A stretch of 9,719 bases of DNA, taken from Clostridiales bacterium UBA5446. Lineage in GTDB: Bacteria; Bacillota; Clostridia; Oscillospirales; Oscillospiraceae. Positions 1 to 5,665 of this stretch are shown piece after piece (position 1 is the first letter of the stretch; each line of letters starts with the position of its first letter). The position numbers and the translations under genes are program-made. The notes beneath the pieces are model-generated. The model ran no database searches, had not been told where the DNA came from, and worked only from the letters and a program-made list of their open reading frames with translations. The stretch spans positions 17,597 to 27,315 of the forward strand of contig DIRC01000029.1 in NCBI GenBank assembly GCA_002427465.1, given 5' to 3'.

Positions 1-606
1 GCCGCGCGGGAGGAACAGCTCCGGCTGGATTTTAATCAGATTGTGGATGGTCTTGGTGACGGTAGGCCGGGTCAGCCCCGTGGCCAGGGCGATCTGCGCA
101 TGGGTCAGCTGGGGGATGCCGTGCTCCCGGCAGAATCGCATCAGATACTTTACCTTAGTTAGGGCGTCGCCTCCGCCGATTTCCTGGAAGGCCATGGCCA
201 TTTCATTGTAACCGGCTATGTATCCACCGCACATCGCCCTGACAAAGTCGATATTGTCGTTGTACAGCGCCCCGATCCGGGCGCTGTCGAAGATGGCGAC
301 CACGCTGTCCAGAATCACTAAGGAGGAGATATTCTCCAAGCGGACGCCGGTCCAGCTCTCAGGCGTGGAAAGAAAACGGCCGTTCCCGATAAGCTCCAGC
401 GGAATGAACTTGCCGTCCGCGTTTGCGTTGGGGTCAACCGAGATGATAAAACCGTCCAGCAGCAACGTAAATCTGTCGCGCCAGCGGTGCTTGCTGAGCA
501 CGTTTCCGGACGGATAATGGGTTTTGGAACAGCACTCGCAAAGCATCCCCTTTAACTCCGGCGAAAGACGCGAACAAAAGCTGTTGCTTGAATATGGGCA
601 AACCAT
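1..606 (-). CDS. Crp/Fnr-family transcriptional regulator, 3' end cut by window edge
   Basis: The frame is open from ATG 606-604 to the window edge (202 codons seen, no stop). It is preceded by an AGAGGG ribosome binding site 5 nt upstream, and an in-frame TGA lies just before that. The C-terminal part has a clear Crp-type helix-turn-helix at residues about 167-191, with the sequence LTHAQIALATGL followed by TRPTVTKTIHNL; the N-terminal ~130 residues fit a cyclic-nucleotide-binding-like beta-roll. The N-terminus is Cys-rich (C3, C11, C23, C25, C26), with C126 and C159 further on, which could hold an Fe-S cluster, a haem or a thiol switch, although the spacing is not that of E. coli FNR. In the recognition helix, CRP R180 is kept (R180 here too), CRP E181 is Pro181 and CRP R185 is Lys185. 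It is transcribed away from the haem/molybdopterin operon at 878 and is very likely its regulator. The effector is unknown. Confidence 0.88.
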   Translation of the reverse strand, partial: MVCPYSSNSFCSRLSPELKGMLCECCSKTHYPSGNVLSKHRWRDRFTLLLDGFIISVDPNANADGKFIPLELIGNGRFLSTPESWTGVRLENISSLVILDSVVAIFDSARIGALYNDNIDFVRAMCGGYIAGYNEMAMAFQEIGGGDALTKVKYLMRFCREHGIPQLTHAQIALATGLTRPTVTKTIHNLIKIQPELFLPRG

Positions 607-651
607 CTGCACCCTCTCGCTTCATCTTTTCATTCCAAAATAATCGACTAA

Positions 652-680
652 ATCATAGCGCGATTTCATGTTATTGGCAA
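652..680 (-). promoter_or_regulatory. Sigma-A-type promoter of the Crp/Fnr regulator
   Basis: Read on the minus strand, TTGCCA (680-675) and TATGAT (657-652) are separated by exactly 17 bp. This puts the transcription start near 645 and gives a leader of about 39 nt before the ATG at 606. The -35 box lies inside the dyad at 667-684, so a protein bound there would block the promoter. Confidence 0.6.
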
Positions 681-684
681 CATG
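667..684. promoter_or_regulatory. 18-bp dyad CATGTT-N6-AACATG over the regulator's -35 box
   Basis: Perfect 6-bp inverted arms (667-672 and 679-684) surround a 6-bp spacer. The centre (675.5) is about 31 bp upstream of the predicted regulator start, over its -35 element. The geometry is that of an autorepression operator. The sequence TGTT...AACA only loosely resembles the TGTAA-type sites at 719-757, so the protein that binds it is uncertain. Confidence 0.35.
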
Positions 685-717
685 TTTGACAAATGATAGA
701 CATTTTTCACCCGGAGA

Positions 718-758
718 ATGTAATGTAGATTACAGAAATTCTGTAATCTACATTACAT
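718..758. promoter_or_regulatory. 41-bp perfect palindrome containing two CRP-geometry operators
   Basis: Positions 718-737 and 739-758 are exact reverse complements around a single central A at 738. Inside it are two 16-bp sites, TGTAATGTAGATTACA (719-734) and TGTAATCTACATTACA (742-757). Each is TGTAA-N6-TTACA, with six perfect bases per arm, and the two are reverse complements of one another. Their centres, 726.5 and 749.5, are 23 bp apart, roughly two helical turns, so two dimers would sit on nearly the same face of the DNA. Relative to the start predicted for the 878 operon (near 792) they lie at about -65.5 and -42.5; the latter is close to the class II activator position (-41.5). The likely ligand is the divergently encoded Crp/Fnr protein. 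Confidence 0.8.
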
Positions 759-785
759 GTAAGTGGATGCGGCAACTGTTATAAT
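757..785 (+). promoter_or_regulatory. Activator-dependent promoter of the haem/molybdopterin lipoprotein operon
   Basis: A perfect TATAAT (780-785) is preceded by TG at 777-778 (an extended -10). At 17 bp spacing the -35 position (757-762) reads ATGTAA, a poor match that overlaps the edge of the second operator. A good -10 with a poor -35 replaced by a CRP-type site is the layout of a class II activated promoter. The start is predicted near 792, giving a leader of about 86 nt. Confidence 0.6.
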
Positions 786-877
786 TGAGATATATTTAAC
801 CAATTTATGTTTTAACTTCATAATTTTTCAGGGGAAAATACAGACCGATTTAATCAAAAGGGGGATTGTAGATTAAA

Positions 878-2467
878 ATGAGAAATGCCAAGAAAGCCAC
901 ATCCCAGATCGTCCTGATCGCGCTCTTGGCAGCGCTGCTGCTGTCTCTTGCCGCATGCGGCACGCCCGGCGCCACGCCGACTAATACGCCTGAGACAGGG
1001 CCGTCGGGAACTCCGCAAACAACGCCGTCGGGCGGTGCGAAGACCGGCCTGCCCGCCCTGGCCGACCTGCCCGCGGAGTATCAGCGAGAGACCAAGACCG
1101 AAGCGATCAACGAGCGATACGCGCCCAGAATCACGACGCTCGAAAACGGCGTCAGGATCCAGCGCACCCCGACGAATACCGAAGCCGGTGACAGAATGCT
1201 GGTCACATCCTGGAACAACGTTTACCTGAACGCCGACAACCGGGGCTGCACTGCCTGCCACACGCTTGAGGACGCCCTGGCGGACATGGACACCTATCAC
1301 GGCATCGTTACCATGGGCTATGAGACAGAGCAGACCGTTGCCAACTGCTTTGGCTGCCACTATTTCTATACCACGAAGCTGCGTGACAGCATCCACGCCA
1401 TACATAACAACAGCGACGAATTTGAGGCCATGGAAGGTGACTGCATGAGCTGCCACTATCTCAGCGATGACGGAGATTACCTCCGCTGGGACTATGTAAA
1501 GTATGACGTGCTGCGCGGCATTGCCGGCATAGACGCGGATACCGCCTCCCAGATGGCGAGCTTCTCCTGGAACCAGACCGAAATTACCGATCACGAACAG
1601 ATGTTTTTTAAATCCATCAAGAGCGCGCCCGAAGAATGGTGGACCGTTGACAGCCAGATTCCGGACGATATCTGGGATACCTGGACGGTCAACGTGACCG
1701 GCGACATGGATAATCCTTTCTCCATGACAATTCAGGAGCTTGTGGATACCTTCGGCACCGTTACCCAGACGCTAAAGGCGCACTGCGTCGTCAACGGCCC
1801 CGGAGAGGCTATGATTTATCAGGCGGAGGTCACCGGCATCCCCGTGTCCCGGATTCTTGAGTATGCCCAGCTCCATGACGACGCCAACATGTTCTACCCC
1901 ATTGGAGAAGACGGATACTGCTACAACATCTACACTTCCGTCGCACTGGAAGAGGAATGCCTGCTCGTCGTCGAGATGAACGGTGAAAAGCTCTATGCCG
2001 ATCAGGGCGCCCCGATTTCCTTCTGGGGTTATGAGCTCAGCTCCGGCAACTTTACCAAGCGGCTGACGGACATTCAGGTTCTGCACTCCGACGGCGGATC
2101 ATGGGATTTCTACGGCGACTTCTTTGATCCAACATACGGCGACGATTTCAACAAGCCAAACTCCGGTGTACTAACGGCAACCTCCGGTCAGATTTTCGAG
2201 GCCGGCGAAACTATCCATCTTGAAGGCTATATCGACGCCTGGAACGAGCCGATCACGAAGCTTGAGATGTCCTTTGATAAAGGCAATACGTGGGTTGTCT
2301 ACCCCATCGAGAACGCCACGACAAAGCAATGGGTGTATTGGAACCTGGATCTCGACGGCTTTGAGGAAGGCAGTTATCTGATCAGGCTCCGAGCCACCAG
2401 CCTTAGGGAGGACGGTACCGAGCACGTTCAGAACTACCTGACGAACTTCATGTTCAACGTTCAGTGA
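878..2467 (+). CDS. Triheme cytochrome c / sulfite-oxidase-type molybdopterin oxidoreductase lipoprotein
   Basis: This 529-residue protein has an N-terminal lipoprotein signal (basic start, hydrophobic 11-23, lipobox LAAC with lipidated C27) and a Pro/Thr/Gly-rich tether at about 28-58. A cytochrome domain carries three CxxCH haem c sites: C124-H128, C157-H161 and C189-H193; H141, H173 and H176 are candidate distal ligands. From about 265 to 405 it resembles the sulfite oxidase Moco domain (Oxidored_molyb), with C303 in the context AHCVVNGPG as likely Mo ligand and EVTGIPVSRILEYA just after. From about 435 to 529 is the Ig-like dimerisation domain, with MSFDKGNTW and QWVYWNL. Family knowledge suggests electrons pass between the Mo site and the haems outside the membrane; direction and substrate (sulfite, a sulfoxide or other) are unknown. 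The ribosome binding site AGGGGG (859-864) is 13 nt from the ATG, unusually far; the only near alternative, TTG 866, is followed at once by TAG. Confidence 0.88.
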   Translation: MRNAKKATSQIVLIALLAALLLSLAACGTPGATPTNTPETGPSGTPQTTPSGGAKTGLPALADLPAEYQRETKTEAINERYAPRITTLENGVRIQRTPTNTEAGDRMLVTSWNNVYLNADNRGCTACHTLEDALADMDTYHGIVTMGYETEQTVANCFGCHYFYTTKLRDSIHAIHNNSDEFEAMEGDCMSCHYLSDDGDYLRWDYVKYDVLRGIAGIDADTASQMASFSWNQTEITDHEQMFFKSIKSAPEEWWTVDSQIPDDIWDTWTVNVTGDMDNPFSMTIQELVDTFGTVTQTLKAHCVVNGPGEAMIYQAEVTGIPVSRILEYAQLHDDANMFYPIGEDGYCYNIYTSVALEEECLLVVEMNGEKLYADQGAPISFWGYELSSGNFTKRLTDIQVLHSDGGSWDFYGDFFDPTYGDDFNKPNSGVLTATSGQIFEAGETIHLEGYIDAWNEPITKLEMSFDKGNTWVVYPIENATTKQWVYWNLDLDGFEEGSYLIRLRATSLREDGTEHVQNYLTNFMFNVQ

Positions 2468-2481
2468 CGGGGGGCATTAAA

Positions 2482-3522
2482 ATGAAAATGAACAAGAAAA
2501 GTAAAAGGCTCTTTACAACGGCCGCCGGCGCCGCGATGCTGCTGTCCGGCTGCGCCCAGAACGTGGTTCAGGACGAGGCCGTTGCCGATACGAACTATGG
2601 CGCCGCTGCGGAGGCAGCCTCCGATGTGGTTTTGAGTAAGGTTGCAAACGTCCAAGGCGACTTTTCTTTCGACCAGGAGACGATCACGCCGAACGACCAG
2701 ATGTTCAACATTTTCGGCACAGCCCTGACCGGAATCTGCGCGAAGCCGGCCTATGCCCTCGGCCAGGGGAGCGCAAACTACTATATCAATGTAGGCGGTA
2801 AAATATCTGAGGGCTACTCTGTGGATCTTACTGCCATGTCCGAGGAAAAAAGCACGACACGGACCATGCTCTGCGCCTGCGCCACCGGCTCCGCCACGGC
2901 GATGGGCAACGTCACGGGCATCAAAGTGGCCGACGTGATCCAGATGGCGGATATCGACGAAGGAGTCAACACGATCAAAGTGATCGGGGCCGACGGCTAT
3001 GGGCAGGAAATGCCCCTATCCTATGTTCTGGAAAAGGAAGCCATGATCGTCTACCGCATTAACGGTGAGGACGTCCCCTCCGGCACACAGTTCTGGTGCC
3101 CCGCTACCGTGGCGAAATACTTCACGCGCGACGTGGTCGAAATTCAGCTTCTGGCCAATGCCGAGGAGCCGGTCATCGAGCAGCGGGACGATAGCCTCCG
3201 GGCGGAGATCTGCATCCTTAACAGCACTGACGCCGTGTTTGAGGTCGGCCAGCAGATTGTGTTTGAGGGCTACGCCGACGATTTTGGGGACGCGATCGCA
3301 GCTGTTGAGTTCTCGCTTGACGGCGGCGAAACATGGACGGCCTATGAAACGGAAAACGCCTATGCGGAGCGTTGGGTATACTGGAAGTTCGGCTATGCTC
3401 CCGAAGCCGCGGGCGCTTACCAGTTGACCGTCCGCGCCGTCACGGCCTCCGGCAAGGTCAGCCCCCTCGCGGCGGCGGTGGACTTCACCGTGGCCGAAAC
3501 CGACGGCACGCTCGGCGCGTAA
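2482..3522 (+). CDS. Second sulfite-oxidase-fold (molybdopterin) lipoprotein, no haem motifs
   Basis: This 346-residue protein has a lipoprotein signal with lipobox LLSGC (C24). The core at about 70-225 matches the sulfite-oxidase Moco fold: MLCACATGS (C131 or C133 as possible Mo ligand), VTGIKVADVIQMA, and FWCPATVAKYFTRDVVEIQ. The C-terminal part (about 240-335) is an Ig-like domain with FSLDGGETW and RWVYWKF, close to the same motifs in the upstream gene. It therefore looks like a diverged paralogue of the upstream protein's Moco and Ig-like parts, with no cytochrome domain. A GGGGGG ribosome binding site (2469-2474) sits 7 nt before ATG 2482. A GTG at 2464 overlapping the upstream stop is possible but has no matching site. 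It is cotranscribed with the 878 gene and ends at a strong terminator. It may form a heterodimer with that protein, or have lost catalysis. Confidence 0.8.
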   Translation: MKMNKKSKRLFTTAAGAAMLLSGCAQNVVQDEAVADTNYGAAAEAASDVVLSKVANVQGDFSFDQETITPNDQMFNIFGTALTGICAKPAYALGQGSANYYINVGGKISEGYSVDLTAMSEEKSTTRTMLCACATGSATAMGNVTGIKVADVIQMADIDEGVNTIKVIGADGYGQEMPLSYVLEKEAMIVYRINGEDVPSGTQFWCPATVAKYFTRDVVEIQLLANAEEPVIEQRDDSLRAEICILNSTDAVFEVGQQIVFEGYADDFGDAIAAVEFSLDGGETWTAYETENAYAERWVYWKFGYAPEAAGAYQLTVRAVTASGKVSPLAAAVDFTVAETDGTLGA

Positions 3523-3537
3523 CGCCGCAAGTACACT

Positions 3538-3586
3538 AAAACCAATATCCGGCATCCGCCATGCGAATGCCGGATATTGGTTTTTT
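3538..3586 (+). terminator. Rho-independent terminator of the molybdopterin lipoprotein operon
   Basis: A 15-bp perfect stem (3541-3555 with 3567-3581, starting ACCAATATCCGG) encloses an 11-nt loop. AAA before it and TTT after it extend the pairing, and it is followed by a run of six T (3581-3586). It lies 16 nt after the stop at 3522. Confidence 0.92.
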
Positions 3587-3653
3587 CGGGCAGCGCGGCC
3601 CTTTTATAAAATTTTTTGCCGGTTATCCCTGAGCCGGAGAAAGCGGGAGGGAA

Positions 3654-3682
3654 TTGACTTTTTTCCAGTTTTTTTATAAAAT
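3654..3682 (+). promoter_or_regulatory. Probable promoter for the GNAT-msrAB unit
   Basis: TTGACT (3654-3659) and TAAAAT (3677-3682) are 17 bp apart in an AT-rich patch; TATAAA at 3675-3680 with 15 bp spacing is an alternative -10. The predicted start is near 3689, which gives a leader of about 170 nt. Confidence 0.45.
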
Positions 3683-3688
3683 AAAAAT

Positions 3689-3859
3689 ACGGAAAAAGCA
3701 GGCCATTGCGGCAAGCGATATGGCCGAAGGCGGCCTTTCCCGCCATGGGCGGGGTTGCGGTTCTCCCATCGGCCGCCGCAGCTTAAGCCGCGGACGGCCA
3801 TGGGGCTTAAGGGTTTTGATCTGAAGTGAAGATGAATAAAAATATCTGGAGTGGTAAAA
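3689..3859 (+). promoter_or_regulatory. Structured 5' leader with four consecutive stem-loops
   Basis: Between the predicted start and the GNAT gene, four stems follow one another closely: 3701-3706 with 3720-3725 (GGCCAT/ATGGCC), 3739-3744 with 3748-3753 (CCCGCC/GGCGGG, loop ATG), 3756-3760 with 3776-3780 (TGCGG/CCGCA), and 3782-3789 with 3804-3811 (CTTAAGCC/GGCTTAAG). The last is followed by GGTTTTG, a weak terminator-like tail. No good ORF lies here. It could be an attenuator, an unrecognised riboswitch or just a GC-rich leader. I recognise no known riboswitch class. Confidence 0.3.
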
Positions 3860-4135
3860 ATGAAATTTACGTATAAAGATTATCGGATTTATTCTGAAAA
3901 CGAAAGAGGCAAACCCCTGGCGGAAGTGGTTTTTCCAAAGGTTGACGAAAACACGGTGTGCATAGAGCACACTTTCGTGGACGATATGCTGCGGGGCCGG
4001 GGCGTGGCTTCCAAACTGATTTCAGCCACAGTTGACCGGTGCAGGGCCGAAGGCTATAAAGCCAGGCTGAGTTGCTCTTATGCGAAAAAATGGTTTGGAG
4101 AGCATCCCGAAGCCGGGGATGTCCTTAGGAGGTGA
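3860..4135 (+). CDS. Small GNAT-family N-acetyltransferase (YjdJ-like)
   Basis: This 91-residue protein consists almost entirely of the short GNAT fold seen in the YjdJ-like family (Pfam Acetyltransf_CG). It has a beta-strand HTFVDD followed by LRGRGVASKLISA, the acetyl-CoA pyrophosphate-binding loop and helix (the Q/RxxGxG/A motif), and then the family's typical LSCSYAKKWFGEHPE ending with its conserved Cys and HPE. It is presumably cytosolic and transfers an acetyl group to an unknown amine. ATG 3860 is preferred because GGAG at 3848-3851 lies 8 nt upstream; the GTG at 3851 overlaps that site. Its stop (4133-4135) is 5 nt before the msrAB ATG and lies just after that gene's ribosome binding site, so the two are cotranscribed and probably translationally coupled. 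Confidence 0.85.
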   Translation: MKFTYKDYRIYSENERGKPLAEVVFPKVDENTVCIEHTFVDDMLRGRGVASKLISATVDRCRAEGYKARLSCSYAKKWFGEHPEAGDVLRR

Positions 4136-4140
4136 CCGGA

Positions 4141-5136
4141 ATGGCGGGAGGATGGATCGATAACAGCTATGAACAGAAGCCCGGGGTCGCGGTCATTTAT
4201 CTTGCCGGCGGATGCTTCTGGGGCCTGCAGAAACTTATGCAGGCCATGCCCGGCGTGGTGTCCGCGGTAAGCGGCTATGCCAACGGAGACTGCGGCGAGG
4301 CGCCGACCTACCAGCTGGTGTGCACGGGAACAACCGGCTTTCGCGAGGCGGTGCGGGTAGAGTACGACCCGGAAAAAATCAGCCTGGACGCGCTGCTCTT
4401 TGCGTTTTTCCGGGTTATCCGGCCGGAACAGAAGGACGCCCAGGGGCCGGACCGGGGAACCCAATACCAGTCCGGTATCTATTATGCCGACGAGGCGTCG
4501 GGGCGGACGGTGCGGCGTATAGCTGACATTGAGCGGGAGCGGCACAGCCGCTTTTTTACGGAGGTTGAGCCGATACGGTGCTTCTATGACGCGGAGGATT
4601 ACCATCAGGGTTATCTGGACAGGAATCCCGGCGGCTATTGCCATATTCCCCATGAGCTGATCAGGAGCCTTAAACGGACGGTGACGGACCCCGGGGATTA
4701 CAAGCGCCCGGACAATGCGCGGATAGCCGACTTGCTGACGGAAGATCAGTATCGGGTGACCCAGCAGGACGCTACGGAGCCGCCGTTTCGGAACGCGTTC
4801 TGGAACCGGTTTGACCGGGGAATCTATGTGGACATTGTTACGGGAGAGCCGTTGTTCGCTTCCGGGGACAAGTACGAAAGCGCCTGCGGATGGCCGAGCT
4901 TTTCCGCGGCAATTGATGACAACGCGATTGTGTATTTAGAGGATCATTCCCATTCGATGGAACGCACGGAGGTCAGAAGCCGGGCGGGAAACTCGCATCT
5001 CGGCCATATTTTCCAGGGTGACCGCGAATCGCCCAATGGCACGCGGTACTGCATAAACAGCGCCGCCCTGCGCTTCGTCCCATATGAGGAGATGGAAGCC
5101 CAGGGCTACGGCGACCTGAAACGGCGGCTGTTCTGA
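4141..5136 (+). CDS. msrAB: Bifunctional peptide methionine sulfoxide reductase MsrA-MsrB
   Basis: The protein has 331 residues and no signal peptide, so it is cytosolic. The N-terminal MsrA domain (about 16-175) has the catalytic motif GGCFWG (C25) and the C-terminal AEDYHQGYLDRNPGGYC signature; it reduces the S-epimer of methionine sulfoxide. The C-terminal MsrB domain (about 195-320) has CGWPSF (C249, likely resolving Cys), the SHLGHIF motif and RYCINSAALRF (catalytic C304); it reduces the R-epimer. The two CxxC zinc motifs of many MsrB proteins are absent (YVDIVTG and SRAGNSHLGH occupy those places), so this is the zinc-free form. ATG 4141 has a perfect AGGAGG (4127-4132) 8 nt upstream; the in-frame GTG at 4132 overlaps it. 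The gene follows the GNAT gene in one operon. The system is thioredoxin-recycled in relatives. Confidence 0.95.
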   Translation: MAGGWIDNSYEQKPGVAVIYLAGGCFWGLQKLMQAMPGVVSAVSGYANGDCGEAPTYQLVCTGTTGFREAVRVEYDPEKISLDALLFAFFRVIRPEQKDAQGPDRGTQYQSGIYYADEASGRTVRRIADIERERHSRFFTEVEPIRCFYDAEDYHQGYLDRNPGGYCHIPHELIRSLKRTVTDPGDYKRPDNARIADLLTEDQYRVTQQDATEPPFRNAFWNRFDRGIYVDIVTGEPLFASGDKYESACGWPSFSAAIDDNAIVYLEDHSHSMERTEVRSRAGNSHLGHIFQGDRESPNGTRYCINSAALRFVPYEEMEAQGYGDLKRRLF

Positions 5137-5147
5137 CCATTTGCTAA

Positions 5148-5183
5148 CCGGGGAAAGTCCCGGTCTCCGGTGCGAAAACCGGA
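5148..5183. repeat. Two small adjacent hairpins after msrAB
   Basis: ACCGGG (5148-5153) pairs with CCCGGT (5160-5165... within 1 nt), and TCCGGT (5166-5171) pairs with ACCGGA (5178-5183) around loop GCGAAA. Together with the palindrome at 5188-5217 they make three tandem hairpins just after the msrAB stop. No U-tract follows. They probably stabilise or help terminate the transcript. Confidence 0.4.
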
Positions 5184-5187
5184 TAAC

Positions 5188-5217
5188 AACGCCCCGGGGC
5201 ATATGCCCCGGGGCGTT
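5188..5217. terminator. 30-bp perfect palindrome between convergent genes, probable bidirectional terminator
   Basis: The centre is at 5202.5 (ATAT), with a very GC-rich arm AACGCCCCGGGGCAT on either side. It lies between the end of msrAB (5136) and the end of the gerQ-like gene (5241). The T-runs are short (GTTT on the plus strand, GTTGTT on the minus strand), so intrinsic termination would rely on the strong stem. Confidence 0.6.
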
Positions 5218-5240
5218 TCCACAGTCAGGTAGACTGAAAT

Positions 5241-5648
5241 TTATTTGAGTACCGTTACGAATTTGATGGAATACAGGTCGCAGATCATCAGATCATCCGT
5301 GGCAATCGGCTGAATGACGATGTAGTTTGCGCCGACCTGCAGCAGGGTGCCCATCACGTCGATGAGCGGGCCGGTGGTTCCGATCAGGAACTGCACGCGG
5401 ACCTGTTCGCCGACCATGGTTGTCAGCAGCCCTGCCATGTAATTTGTGCTCTCAAGCGTAACCGGGGCCGGGGGAGGACTTGCGTCGGATATCTCCATCC
5501 CGGCGGAATTCGTCAGTGCGGCCGGTACCGACTGCCGCCAGTTGCATGAGGGCGAAAGAGGCTCTGCCGGCATATCCTTCTGATAGGCCTTGAGCCTGCT
5601 CCAATAATCGTTTCTGGCGTTTAAGTTTCCTGCGCCTTTGGCATTCAT
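5241..5648 (-). CDS. GerQ-like spore protein (partner of CwlJ)
   Basis: The protein has 135 residues. Residues 1-65 are polar and Pro-rich and look disordered. Residues about 68-135 form a compact beta-rich domain: NYMAGLLTTMVGEQVRV, then MGTLLQVGANYIVIQP, then DDLMICDLYSIKFVTV. The pattern (Tyr then a Leu-rich helix, a Gly in the middle, a G-x3-VG-x-NYI strand, and a closing L-x3-KFV strand) resembles the core of Bacillus GerQ, a spore coat protein needed to place CwlJ. This comparison is from memory and not an alignment. Gene order supports it: it lies 17 nt after a CwlJ-like gene, as gerQ follows cwlJ in Bacillus subtilis. ATG 5648 has an AGGGGAAG ribosome binding site upstream. It could instead be an unrelated Clostridial spore protein. 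Confidence 0.62.
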   Translation of the reverse strand: MNAKGAGNLNARNDYWSRLKAYQKDMPAEPLSPSCNWRQSVPAALTNSAGMEISDASPPPAPVTLESTNYMAGLLTTMVGEQVRVQFLIGTTGPLIDVMGTLLQVGANYIVIQPIATDDLMICDLYSIKFVTVLK

Positions 5649-5665
5649 TTTTTTCTTCCCCTATA

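Noticed and set aside
218..517. Plus-strand 99-codon frame
   Set aside because: It is antisense to the regulator, which has a clear helix-turn-helix; the frame has no recognisable domain or ribosome binding site.
718..758. The 41-bp palindrome read as a transcription terminator
   Set aside because: It lies between two divergent gene starts, is AT-rich, has no U-tract, and contains two complete CRP-geometry sites; an operator explains it better.
854..1594. Long minus-strand frame of 246 codons
   Set aside because: It is the antisense shadow of the cytochrome/Moco gene, low in complexity and without known motifs.
5145..5200. Partial resemblance to a cobalamin riboswitch core (GGGGAA, then CCGGTGCGAAAACCGG, then GCCCC)
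   Set aside because: The rest of the conserved core is missing, and both flanking genes end here, so there is no downstream gene to control.
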